Of a stretch of 64,000 nucleotides of DNA, positions 19,306 through 29,772 are shown in pieces (the stretch's first letter is position 1; each line of letters starts with the position of its first letter). A program made the translations under genes and the position numbers. The notes below the pieces were generated by a model that saw only the letters and a list, made by a program, of their open reading frames with translations, had not been told where the DNA came from and made no database searches. Origin of the DNA: Hansfordia pulvinata (lineage: Eukaryota; Ascomycota; Sordariomycetes; Xylariales); the NCBI GenBank assembly GCA_006538405.1, contig BJKQ01000006.1, forward strand, positions 1,511,001 through 1,575,000. The letters are read 5' to 3'.

Positions 19306-22300
19306 ATGTCTGACCAGATTCTGCTTCCTGCTACTTACCGCCCTTCCTCGCCGTCGCTGGTTCGACGACCTGGAAGAGGTCTTAATACTATAATGGAGGA
19401 GGAGGCGGAGGAGCCGCAGACGAGACCCATGCGCATCGGCCAGGCGCCGGCGCCCTCGTCCAACGAGATCATCGCGCAGTGGCTGTCGCCCAAGAGCGAC
19501 CACTTCCCGACCCCCCGCGGCTTCCACTTCCTGTCGGCTCCGATCCTGCCTTCGTCTCCCTCGACTGTGTCGGGCGACGAGAGCAACTCACCCTCGATCT
19601 CCTCTTCTCGCCAGTGGAACCGCCAGAGTGTAAGCACCGACGTGACCGAGTTTGACGACATCTACGAAGTCTCCGACGATGACGACGACCAGGCCTTCTC
19701 GCGGTCTTGCTCGCTGAAGCGCCAGGGCAGCTCCCGCAGCACCAAGAAGACCACGGCATCATCCCCGGCCCAGCGCACCCTCGCGCCGCTGGTCATCCCG
19801 GAGCAGCGCCACTCCAGCGAGGTGACGTGGTCCGAGAGACCGGAGCTGAAGAAACTCCTGTCGCCCGTGCCTCCCACGCCACCGGCCAAGGTCGAGATGT
19901 CCCCGGCTGTCATGTCCTACATGCAGGCCCAGCAGGCCACCGAGATCCTGACAATCTCAGCGCCTCCCTCGCTTGACGGCAGTCTGAACTCCGACCAGCT
20001 GGCTGCCATGTCCGCTCCGCCGACGCCCATTATTGGAAAAATAGACGACGATGCGTCCTCGGTGGACTGGAGCGGAGTCCAGCTGCAGCCGGGCGCGCTG
20101 CTGACTTTGAACGCGCTCTCAGGCCGAGACGATGGGTCCGAGTCCGACTACCAGCCCGAACAGGTCATCGAAGTTCCGGCCCAGGAGCCCTCCGAGATGA
20201 TGCAGCAGACGCCGCGTGCGTTTGCGCCCAGCTCGCGCCCGTCTCTGAGGCTTTCCACCGGACAGCACCTCGCCTTGAACGGGCTCAGCTCTCTGGACAT
20301 CCCGTCGCCTGGCAACTTCTTCTCGGGCCTCTCCCGCGCACCCGGCACACCTGGCACCCGCCGACGCAAACACCTGACGAGGCTGCACCACCCACCTCAA
20401 CGACTGCTGAGCAGTTCTACAGGTGCCCCTGGAATGCTCCCGAGACCGTGCCTCCCGTCCCGGCTCTGCCTCCGCCGCCGCCGCGCCCCCAGGTGCATGG
20501 CAACACGGCCGCTGTGCCGTCGCCGTTGCCGCGCATCTTGGAAGTCACCCCGGCTGTTTCCGACGGCATGCCCACATCGCGACCCATCATCCTCGAGCAG
20601 GTCATCGAGACCCGCGACACCATGTCTGAGGGGCCACCGACGGCCCGCCGCATCATCGAGGTTCAGAATGCCGACCCTGAAGGCCCCCCAACGGCCCGCC
20701 GCATCGGATTCGCCCCTGAGCTCCCCGGGGCCCCCGCTGAGGCTGCCGAGCCAGACTCTCCCCACGACCTGACCGAGATCGTGGTCGGCTACGACCCCGA
20801 GTACTCCCGCAAGATGCAGCAGGAATCGCTTTCCAACTTGGACCGCACAGAGCTGTGGCTCATGGCGCAGAACGCATATCTTAAGGGAGTCCAGCTGGAC
20901 GAGGAGCCGGACGAGGGCCCTGAAGTGCCCCCGAAGAGTTCCGTGCCTCCAGTTGACGACCCCGAGGCTTCCGACGTACCTCCAGTTCCGGCCCTGCCCG
21001 GGCAGAAGAAGATGGTCCGGTTCTCCGAGACGGTCGAGAAGACCGAGGTGCCGCGGAGCCTCCCGCCGCAGCTGCTGCGCCAGGAGTCCACGTACTACCG
21101 GGCGTTCCAGGACTTCGTCATCCGCTCGCGCGGGCACGACGCCTTCGTGCACCGGATGCCGCGGTTCGAGGCGCTGCAGGCCCAGCGCGTCTCGCTGCGC
21201 GACACGCACCTCAAGCAGCTCCTGGGCAAGTACCAGCTGAGCGTGGCGCCGCAGTCGGCCAAGCAGCGGCGCCTGAGCGCCAACGTGGCGCGGGGCGACG
21301 GGGAGGGCGCACCGGGCCCCGAGAGCGACCCGGAGCGCCTGCGGCAGGACAGGCAGGCCGAGGCGCTGGCGCAGATGGCGCCGTCGAACTGGCACGTGGC
21401 GGCGAGCAAGATCCTCAGCGGCGGCCAGCTGGTGTGCGCGCCGGCGGCGCGCCGGCTGGGGCGCCTGTCGCGGGCGGGGGGCGCCGCCGCCGCGGGGGCG
21501 CGCATCCTCGACCTGGGCGGGCAGGCGACGTGCGACTGGGCGTGGCACTGCGCGCTGGCGTACCCCAGCGCGACGGTGTACACGGCGACGACGCGGGCGG
21601 CGCGGCAGCTCAGCAACTCGAACGCGCGGGGCCCGCCGAACCACCGGCGCGTGGCGGCCGAGTCGCTGACGCGGCTGCCGTTCCCGGACGACCACTTCGA
21701 CCTCGTGTCGGCGCGGGAGCTGCACGGCCTGCTCAAGGCGGCGGGCGAGAACGGCGGGCAGGACGAGTGGGAGGCGGCGCTGGCCGAGTGCCTCCGGGTG
21801 CTCAAGCCGGGGGCCTACCTGGACTTCAGCGTCATGGACGCCGACGTGGTCAACGCGGGGCCCCGGGGCCTGGCCAAGGGCGTCGAGTTCGGGTTCGCGC
21901 TGCGCACCCTCGGGTACGACCCGGCGCCGACCCGGTCGTTCCTCGCCCGGCTGCCGCGCGCGGGGTTCGAGCACGTGCGCCGCGCCTGGATCTGCCTGCC
22001 GATGGGCCCGCGCCCCCCGACGGACGCCGAGGTGGCCGCCCAGCGGGCGCGGGACACGGGGCGGGCGGCCAGCAGCAGCAGCAGCGGCCGAGAGGGGGCG
22101 GAGCAGGAGGAGGAGGAGGAGGGCTCGACGGCGGGCGCGGCGTCGCTCGCGGGCCTGGTGGGCTCGTGGGCGTGGGAGCGGTGGCTGCTGCGGTGCGAGC
22201 TGGAGAAGGCGGCGGGGGAGGACCGGCTGACGATCGTCGGCAGCACGCACGAGGAGGTCCAGCGGGCGGGGCAGTGCCTGGACGGCGTCCACGACGTCGT

Positions 22301-22370
22301 CGAGGAGGGGCGCCGGTGCGGCGCCGCGTGGCGCGTGCTGAGCGGCTTCGCGCGAAAGCCCGTCGCCTAG
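19306..22370 (+). CDS. large protein with C-terminal SAM-dependent methyltransferase domain, one frameshift
   Basis: Starts MSDQILLPATYRPSSPSLVR at 19306 and stops at 22368-22370. Two long frames overlap and join at the CCC run 20357-20359; one added C gives a single frame of 1021 residues that reads through AEQFYRCPWNAPETVPP. Residues 1 to about 580 are disordered and Pro/Ser-rich. Two near-identical units EGPPTARRI occur near residue 450. From about 590 a conserved region begins (YYRAFQDFVIRSRGHDAFVH). Motif I is ARILDLGGQATCDWAWHCAL, where the usual DxGxGxG is altered to DLGGQATCDWAW. It is followed by RLPFPDDHFDLVSARELHGL and AECLRVLKPGAYLDFSVMDA, the class I fold. Substrate is unknown. 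The C-terminal part has a Ser run and a Glu-rich patch. No intron is needed. Confidence 0.85.
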
Positions 22371-24610
22371 GGTGTTGGCCTTTTTTGTGATGTGAAAGGG
22401 TGGGGTGGCGCGATGCTTTGGAGGGGTGGTTTGGGGGTGTTGGAGAATTCTCTTTTGTCTATCCGCATCATGCCGCGTGTTGGCCGGGGTTAACTGGATG
22501 TATATTCCCTGAGCCGACACGCGGCCCAGACTCACAGCTCTTCTTGAGTAATAGAACTAAACTATACCCTCCACCCTCTACACACAGAGTGATGTTATGA
22601 CAGTCCGTAGCCGGAGCGGGGTCTCGATATTTCCGGTGCAAAGCCTCAACGGCCCTTCATTAGAACAGAGCGATATCTTCTTGCAGGTAGCGACGCCGGG
22701 ATCCGACGGCTTAAGTGCATTACTCGCCGCTGCTGGATCCGGCGCCGTCAGCACGGCACCTGGACTGGCGGTGACAGGGGAGCCAAGGACAAGCACCAAT
22801 CTTTGGCAACCTCGTCCCCTCCCCCTTGCCCCCCGCGCTGTAGGCTTCACAAAGCTGGACACGTACGCCGCGGTCTCCCCAGCGGCAGGTGTTGTGTTTC
22901 CGGATGAACTTCAGGACGGTTCATGATTACAACACGAGAACCAAGACGACTCTATCTTTGTCGAATTTTGGCCGTACTCGGCTGGTGTCCCACGAGTCTT
23001 GTACATATTCGTTCGAGATCGAGTGCTCGATGAAGTGAGAGATGAAGCTATCACCGCCGACGAAACAGTCGCCCGTGGCCAGTAACTCGTCAGGTGCACA
23101 GGCTATGAGCCATGCGACCTCGTGCGTGGTAGGGAAAGGGGGGACTCCCTGCCGGACCCTCTCCCCCGTCTACCTCGCCCAGCATACGATCCTCTTGCCC
23201 CTGGCATACATACACACAGTCTATCGGGCTCCCACCCAGTCACTCCGGCGAGCACTTGAATTGCGACACGCGCTTCCATGCTCGCTATGAAAGCCCCTCG
23301 AGCAGTACACCGACAATGCGGAGGACAATGCGCCTCTGGAAGCGGCTTCACCCACGATGGAAAGACTTGGGTGGACTGGAAGGGTGCTGGCTGGCTGTTA
23401 GTTAGAGTCGGCAGTGGAAGCCGCAGTGCCCGCGGCAGGTTGACGTAACATCCTCGTTTCCCGTTGTGGGCGGCGGGGGGGGGGGGGGGGGGGGGGGGGG
23501 GCTTGCACAATGTGCATCAAATCCATAGAACAGAACATCGACAGCGGCTCTGTACGGCCGGGGACACGATGAGACGAATTGCAAGCCCTCTCTACTAACA
23601 ACATCGTTTCCTGTCACGTGTTTGTCCGTGACAAGTCAGGCACCTGAAGACTGGAAGGTGGCCCAGGTGAGGGGGGTTTCCATGCAATCATAATGTGACT
23701 CAGGGGCTACGTACAGACAATGCGGCTGGTTGCATTCGAACGAACCATGGGTGGTAATAGTTGCGTCACGAACAGTGCGCACACAGTCATGGGACGACTG
23801 CTGCTTGTTGCCGTTGCCCGGGCGGACGCAAGGGGAAAGAAGAGCGCATAGCGTGCAATGTTAGGAACAATCGTCCTGTCTATTCTCTTAGCTGCTGACG
23901 GGCCCCCCTCATAAACCACCTCCCTTCCCATACAAGATGATGTGACGAGCAATGGCAGCTTTCGTCCGTGACTCACGCCATCCGCTGTCGCGTCTGCGAT
24001 TGTGTCAGCAGAATCAGCAGCAGACGAGGCTGCAGAGCGAACGGAGCAGCCGGGCGCTCGGTCTGCATGGCAAACACGGACAATACGGGAGCGATGGACC
24101 GACCCGCCGTTTGCCTGCCTACCGGTCGACCAACCCCTCTGTTTGCTTGCAGTCATACTGTCAGTTGGTCTTCCTCGGGTCAGCATGTCAGGGCCACGGA
24201 GCAGCGACATGCCAGAGTCTATAAATACCGCCCCCTCCCCCGCCGTCTCTCATCGCTCTCCCCTCCATCCCCTCCATCACCTCCATCCACAGCGCACAAC
24301 ACATCGCACGGCACATCCTCTTCGCTCATCTCTTCTGCTTCGAAGTCTCTTCTTAACACTTCTTCCTGTCTTGCTCTCCTCTCTCTATACATGACCGCAC
24401 ACAAGTCTGCCGTCTCTCACATGGACAGGCGGTTGGTTCCCTTTCCCTCCCCGCCATCGTGTCGGCCTTCTTGTCATTACCTCATCTACCCCAACCAGTG
24501 ATTGAGAAATCTCCATCCACCTTTTCATCATCGGCCCTCGCGTCCTTGATCAAGTCGCTCATTCTCCCAAGCAGATCCCCTTTACACCCAGGTCACGTTT
24601 CCCAATCTGA
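22371..24610. other. intergenic block with a 27-base G tract
   Basis: No gene is supported. The main feature is an uninterrupted run of 27 G at 23475-23501. A pyrimidine-rich stretch at 24230-24480 resembles the leader of the coding region that follows, and an ATG at 24390 could be its first exon (MTAHKSAVSHMD), but no convincing splice junction links them. Confidence 0.4.
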
Positions 24611-25280
24611 CCGGCCCCGGACCGGACGGACAAGGCAGCCGATGATTGCGTCGACTTCCAGGTCGAAACCCAAACCGTCCGCATCAAGGCGGGATGGGTG
24701 GATGCGACCGTGGAGCTCAGAAGCGAGCTCTCGGGCACGGAGCGAGCTCAATGGATGCAGGCCATGCGCGACATGGTCGACGGCGCCTCCGACCACTTTG
24801 GCTGGTGTCAGGAGATGAAGGAGACAATGCGGGCCATGCCCTCAGCACCGCAGGAGACTCCAACAAGGCCCCCGGCGGCCACTCGCACGACCCCCCGTCG
24901 TAAGGTCCGCGATGACGACGAGGGAAGCCCGACCGTCGGTATAACGTTCGCCAACGCCACCGCCAGCATGATCAGATCTTTCCTCGAGCAACTTCACGGG
25001 TCAGCCTCCCACTCGTTGCGGCTCAGTTCGAGTCCTTCTGCGCAACACCCCTCCAACCCCCCTCCCGGACACAAAAGACTCCCCCAGCGCGACCCGAAAG
25101 AAGGACGCGGGCTCGCTGGTCATCCGATGCAACGCCAGTCCCAGAGAACCGCTCAGAGACGATACACTGAATGGCACTGAGCGGCCTGCGAATGGCCTTC
25201 ACCGATCCCTCGAGGAATTGGCGGCTGAACTACGGCTTCGACGAGAGCTCAGGGTCATCATTCATCGACCCGGAAGGTGA
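24611..25280 (+). CDS. unknown coding region, 5' end unresolved, two frameshifts
   Basis: A plus-strand frame opens after a stop at 24608-24610 and encodes DFQVETQTVRIKAGWVDATV followed by ELRSELSGTERAQWMQAMRD and a helical, Met/Glu-rich region, then TPRRKVRDDDEGSPTVGITF. Two frame changes follow. One added G at the GGG 24998-25000 and one added C at the CCCC 25048-25051 carry the frame through VSLPLVAAQFESFCATP and SATRKKDAGSLVIRCN to a TGA at 25278-25280. The part after the shifts (RSLEELAAELRLRRELRVII) is charged and helical. I do not recognise the family. The start exon is missing: the sequence just upstream has stops in this frame and could be an intron ending at the AAGGCAG near 24638. 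Confidence 0.45.
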
Positions 25281-25308
25281 CCGAGCGGGGCCTCTCAGAG
25301 CCTCTTAT

Positions 25309-25371
25309 ATATTTCGGGGGCTCTCCAAGCTTCTTATATATATCCCATATATATATACATATATATATAGG
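25309..25371. repeat. AT-rich TATA repeats
   Basis: Runs of alternating T and A (25310-25317, 25335-25345, 25348-25370) form a low-melting patch directly after the unknown coding region, in contrast to the GC-rich surroundings. It ends in TATAGGTAAGT, which also looks like a splice donor. Confidence 0.7.
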
Positions 25372-25451
25372 TAAGTTGCGCGCCCCTGCAAAGCCCCCGA
25401 CCACATCGAAGCCGCCCCGTGTCTAACTGGGCCTACTATATAGTGTCTGGA

Positions 25452-25976
25452 TCACCGGGCTGCCCAGGGAGTGCTCTTTGGAGCAGCTCCTTGACTCCAT
25501 TCGCAACTGCGGAAGGGTGGCTCAGGCCCCACCCGGTCGGCGGCGGCGCTCATGCTGGCCCAGGCAGCTTCGTGACGCGCCACGCAGGCAGGCCAGCGAT
25601 TCTGAGCAGAGTCCTGGAGATACAAGGGCCGAAGGCTCTGTTCCAGATAGGACATATCGAGCCCCTGTTCCGCTGGGTATGCAGGTACGACCTCATAAGC
25701 TGCAGGTTTCGCCCTGCTCCAGGCAACCTGGATGAGGGTGTCTGGACTTGGACGTTCGCCTCTTACCGGTACCAGGCGGAGAAAATTATGGAGGTCCTCA
25801 GGGAGGTTATCCAAAACAGGCGACGAACCATCATCGGACTGGACCATCAGTCCAGGCAGTTGTCGGACCTGCTGCCTCCTCCAAGCCATGGCAACACTGG
25901 AAAGGACGGCCGCAATATGTACAGAGTCCACTGAGGGGGGGGCACCAAACTCGGGAGCGCCCATCGCACACTCCAT
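25452..25976 (-). CDS. uncharacterised open frame, strand uncertain
   Basis: A minus-strand frame of 174 residues starts at an ATG (25976) a few bases downstream of a TATATA element (25983-25988 on the plus strand). It encodes MECAMGAPEFGAPPSVDSVH and later LPEDLHNFLRLVPVRGERPS. Codon use is only weakly biased. The opposite strand is also open for 171 codons over the same stretch (for example EKIMEVLREVIQNRRRTIIG). That strand leads into helicase fragments further right. I cannot decide which strand, if either, is coding. Confidence 0.28.
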   Translation of the reverse strand: MECAMGAPEFGAPPSVDSVHIAAVLSSVAMAWRRQQVRQLPGLMVQSDDGSSPVLDNLPEDLHNFLRLVPVRGERPSPDTLIQVAWSRAKPAAYEVVPAYPAEQGLDMSYLEQSLRPLYLQDSAQNRWPACVARHEAAWASMSAAADRVGPEPPFRSCEWSQGAAPKSTPWAAR

Positions 25977-26019
25977 GGCTCTATATACCCGGGGAGTTGT
26001 GTTCTACCGCCGATCCATC

Positions 26020-26125
26020 ACCATCGGTTCCGGTCTGCTCACCAACCATCGTCAGAGAGCAGACCTAGCACAGCTGTCCGCCAGGCTGCTTCACAACAGT
26101 GCTATCGGAGTTATATATACGCACA
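26020..26125 (+). pseudogene. SF1-type helicase fragment, copy A
   Basis: The plus strand encodes GSGLLTNHRQRADLAQLSAR and LLHNSAIG. This matches the block in UPF1/DNA2-like SF1 helicases where a Q/N-H-R motif is followed by a helix leading to a LFYD-like turn. The same block recurs at 26840-26925 with about 70% identity. Only this short segment is present and no helicase motifs adjoin it, so it is a fragment. Confidence 0.45.
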
Positions 26126-26129
26126 CTCA

Positions 26130-26850
26130 GTGGACCACCCAGCAGGAGCCATCAACCGCGGGCGCGGGGCAGGGGGCACGCTGGGGATGATCCTCGCCGA
26201 CGACATGGGGCTCGGAAAGTCCCTGACGACCATACTAGCGCAGGTCGTCAGTGCGCACATGTGTCACGTCTGGGATGAGGTCCTGGAGGAGTGGAAGAGG
26301 GGCGGCGGCGGCGGCGGCGGCGGCGGCGCCCACCTGCCGGAGGACCAGGACCCCAACGACACGACGACCGAGTGCCCGGGGGGGCACACCTACAAGCACG
26401 GGTTCGCCTGCCCGTGCGTGAAGCGGCTCCCGGCCTATATGCTGGCCCCCGACCTTTTCCGCGGCCCGAGCCTGTTCCTGATGAAGCCCAAGCACATCAC
26501 GCGCTGGATCGCCGGCCGAGATGGTCAACAAATACAGGATCACAAAGGGGTTCATGGGGGATCGGACCCCAGTGATCTACCGGGTCATCAGCGGCAGAGA
26601 GGCGCGGAGGTCGGTCGAGGTGCCGGAGGGGGTGAGGGTGGTGCCGGCGCGGGATCTGCTCAGCGAACAGGGCATGCCGGAGGAGTACCTTGGGCCGGAC
26701 GGGTACTTCCTTCGTGGACCGCGACGGGAATGCCAGGCTTGGAAGCAGCCGGCGCGGGCGTTTCGGTTCCATCTTTGCGCCGGCGACCAACGTGAGGCTC
26801 CTGAGTCGGTGCCGAGCTTGCGCGTGCTACCGTCGGGCCCGGTCTACTGA
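26130..26850 (+). pseudogene. SNF2-family ATPase fragment
   Basis: The plus strand encodes GGTLGMILADDMGLGKSLTT, the Walker A box and flanks of SNF2 helicases (usual form ILADEMGLGKT). It is followed by a (GGC)n-encoded Gly run at 26301-26328 and the Cys-rich stretch ECPGGHTYKHGFACPCVKRL. The frame shifts near 26515, where a second frame continues with VNKYRITKGFMGDRTPVIYR and VVPARDLLSEQGMPEEYLGP. No DEAH box or C-terminal helicase motifs follow. It reads as a broken N-terminal piece of an ATP-dependent remodelling or repair protein. Whether the break is decay or sequence error cannot be told from here. Confidence 0.5.
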
Positions 26851-27315
26851 CCAACCATCGCCAGAGAGCGGATTTGGGGCAGTTATCCAATTGTCTCTTT
26901 TACGACAATGCCATCTCAATGTGGCACACCTAATGGACTGAGAAGGAAGAGCTGATAAGTCAGCTTTTATAGAAACACCTACAACTACCGGTCACCAAAG
27001 AGTGGAAACAAACTCGGGTGATTGTTTCTATCCCAAATTCGGTAGAGCAAGCTGTCGGCACCTCATTCACGAACCTGACCCATTTGCGGTACGCCGTGGA
27101 TTTCGCCACCAAGCTCTTAAATGACAGAGCATTTGTTGGCACAATTGGCATCATCTCGCCATACGACGCCATGGTGGCCGACGTCCATGAGGCTATTCGC
27201 AACAAATGACCTTAACCAGTCTAGGGTGATGGCCAAGACCATTGATAGCGCCCAGGGCGCCGAATTCGACGTTGTGATCCTCATCTTTTCCATGTACCAC
27301 CACCCACCGGCCTTT
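26835..27315 (+). pseudogene. SF1-type helicase fragment, copy B, with in-frame stops
   Basis: One plus-strand frame reads NHRQRADLGQLSNCLFYDNA, then, after two stops, VIVSIPNSVEQAVGTSFTNL and FVGTIGIISPYDAMVADVHE. After a frame change it reads VMAKTIDSAQGAEFDVVILI. The last two are motifs IV-like and V of SF1 helicases (ISPY; T-x-D-S-x-Q-G-x-E-x-D-V-V-I). The stops are TAA at about 26931 and TAG at about 26977. Each is one C-to-T step from a Gln codon (CAA, CAG), in CpA context. The fragment is less GC-rich than its neighbours. It is a decayed C-terminal helicase domain. Confidence 0.65.
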
Positions 27316-27648
27316 GGAGGAGGCTTTTTTTTGCACGGACGAAGATCGATTACACAAAGGCTGCTGGCGCCGCCGCCAGGATACGATGTTCATATGATCA
27401 CCGGCGGCAGCACACACACATACGCACGCACACACATACACACAGCGACTACTACGATGGCGAGGGGGTTCTCTTAGAGCTTGGGGATGCGGTGGACAAG
27501 CAGCAGTACGAGTGCCCGGACGGCGGGATCCGACCCTAAGAGTCATGAGAGTAGGCGAATGCTTCTGAAGAGAACTGGGCATTCGCGTACGTTCAAGTCG
27601 TCGTGTCGGGCCATGTGCGCTCTCTTCTTGTCGTGTCTATGAGCCGTG

Positions 27649-27939
27649 TTAGCTGGATTCTCCCAATAGGGGTCCAGTTGCGGTATCGCTGTCAGCTTCA
27701 GGCTTCTCCAGGCGCGCCATAGTGTTTCCCCCCATGGTAACCCAAACAATCTGCATGTCTCGTTGTTCGCGCGATTCTCTGCCTTCGTCTACACCGTGCT
27801 CCGAAGCCGCGTAGATTGATGCACCTGCTTCACAGCCGGAGAGCTGGAACACAGGGGTTGACAACTTGGTGCCTGTTGAGACGATGTAGGTGTAAGCGAG
27901 CAAATAGCCCCTTGAGTAGGTGGGTGTACCGTCCGTCAT
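27649..27939 (-). CDS. uncharacterised small open frame
   Basis: A 96-residue minus-strand frame starts MTDGTPTYSRGYLLAYTYIV and ends ATGPLLGESS. Its composition is reasonable for a protein, but codon bias is weak. Another protein-like stretch (MWFGGLTWRKKREYTSEPEG) lies just upstream in a different frame, so a multi-exon gene or a relic is possible. Family unknown. Confidence 0.2.
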   Translation of the reverse strand: MTDGTPTYSRGYLLAYTYIVSTGTKLSTPVFQLSGCEAGASIYAASEHGVDEGRESREQRDMQIVWVTMGGNTMARLEKPEADSDTATGPLLGESS

Positions 27940-28909
27940 ACACCTTCAGGTTCCGATGTGTACTCTCTCTTCTTCCTCCACGTCAGCCCTCCGAACCACA
28001 TGGTCATCGATCTGGCTTTGCTCCACGTATTTTGATGGGTGATTTTGTCTTGTCAACTGCAACACCGTGGCATTTCAAGTCGCTTTTGCCCTTTCTCACG
28101 GGTGTATGAGATGCCATTCAAGAAGAGCCCCTTATCAGGCGCCAACTTGGCCAGTGTCGAGCGCCGGTGACGAACGCCCGGATAGGCACCCGCCTACCTG
28201 TGCGAAGGGCGAGCGACTGACCGATGGCCCGGCAGACCCCAGCTTGTCGCGGGCCACTGCAGATGCAGAGTCCGTTCCCGACGCTCCGCTGTCGGACGAA
28301 CACGGGCTTCACTCCAGGCTGAAGAGCGGCGCCTTCATGCTCGGCTACCCAACTGAATAAAGGAACTCTTCGCTGGGAGCCAAGACGGATAACTGCTTCA
28401 CATCGGCATGCACTCGCATGCTGTGAGCCGCACCGCCACTCGTGCTTCGGTCCCCTCACCTAGGCTATAGACTCAAGGGAGGATGCCGTCGGCAGACCGT
28501 CTTGAGTCGCCGCTTCCGGGCCCCAGCAGCCGGCCCCTCTCTAGTCACTCACGCCCACCACAGTGATCCGTGTTCAGAGTCCCTTACTGATCAGGCTCTG
28601 CCTGGCGAATCACACTGGCTTATCGACATGACAAGGCAGGGATTCGACGCAACTCCGATTCTCCGGCCGCACGGTGCCTATGGGCGACCGTAGGCCCGCG
28701 GGTTGGCTTAGGATTAGTCTATCTAATACTGAAGCTTGAAGATATTTGCCAGCGCAGGGTGATGAGCCATCCCATGTCACGTCTTTCGCACGCGGACGTT
28801 CACACAGAGACGTTGGCCATGAGGACCACCAAAGGCAGCAACATCCACCGCATGGGCCCAGACTTGAGTCTGCATGCGCCTATCCCCAGCAACAACTCGA
28901 CCCCAAGCC

Positions 28910-28952
28910 TCCCCGCCCGCCGCCGCCGCCGCAGCAGCAGCAGCAGCAGCAA
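28910..28952. repeat. CCG/CAG trinucleotide repeat
   Basis: About seven CCG-type units pass directly into about seven CAG units. No gene is evident around it, so it is treated as non-coding low-complexity DNA. Confidence 0.8.
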
Positions 28953-29748
28953 CGGCTCCGACGCGAGACGAGGCCTTGGGTCAAACACCCAGCGTCCTCC
29001 CGCCCATGCAAGCGCCATTTCTCCCAGACCGGCACACGCACATGATGCATCTCCCACGAGCCCACCGCAGCCTGCCCGTAATCCTACAAAGAGCAACACA
29101 CGACAGCGTGACGGGCAGAGCATTGGCAGGGCACCATGCCGGCTTAGTCCCCCCCAATGACTTTACACGAGTATACCCTATCAGGCCCCCAGGAATCGCT
29201 TCGAAATGAAACCCCGAGAGAGCCCGGGGGCCCAGCCGCATACGAGTTATAGCTCCGCCGCTGGCTATATCACGCACTCGCGGGGGGGGGGGCCCTTATA
29301 GGGCTCGGCCACCACACACGCCCAACGCCGCGCAAGCCCGGAAGGGGGCAGTCGTGTACGGGTTGTAGGGCGATGCGAATGGTTTATAGTTTTGTGCAAA
29401 AGGAACAGACTGGCTTCCAGTCATACGAGTACTCAGCCGAGGCGCTCTCTTGGCGCGAGGGTGCTAGCAGGGATTTCTGGACAGGGGGCGCGGTGCACTC
29501 TTTGGCAACCCCTGTCTGTTTCCCCCTGTGCCCTTCCCATGCAGGCGCGTCCGTGTTCGTACTACTCTATTGAGAGGAGAGCCTGTGGGATGCGATGGGG
29601 CCGTGGCTCTTTGTACTTGTATCAGGCCCCTAGACAACCACAAGTCGCGCGCAAGTATCGGGTTTACTCCGAACGAGTAGGGCGAAAGCCTTGACTGACA
29701 GGGGGCCTTGTCTACGGCGTCCCCATCCGCAGCCCGGACCTGACTGAT

Positions 29749-29772
29749 GACAGACAGACAGACAGACAGACA
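29749..29772. repeat. GACA tetranucleotide repeat
   Basis: Six units of GACA in a row. The same motif, with GACG variants, recurs at 32422-32466, and its complement (TGTC) at 34585-34612 and 41661-41693. Confidence 0.85.

Noticed and set aside
21434..22390. 318-codon plus-strand frame
   Set aside because: It lies in another frame of the methyltransferase gene with Gly/Ala/Arg composition from high GC.
20397..22535. 712-codon minus-strand frame
   Set aside because: It is an antisense shadow of the GC-rich methyltransferase gene, Arg/Ala/Pro-rich and without motifs.
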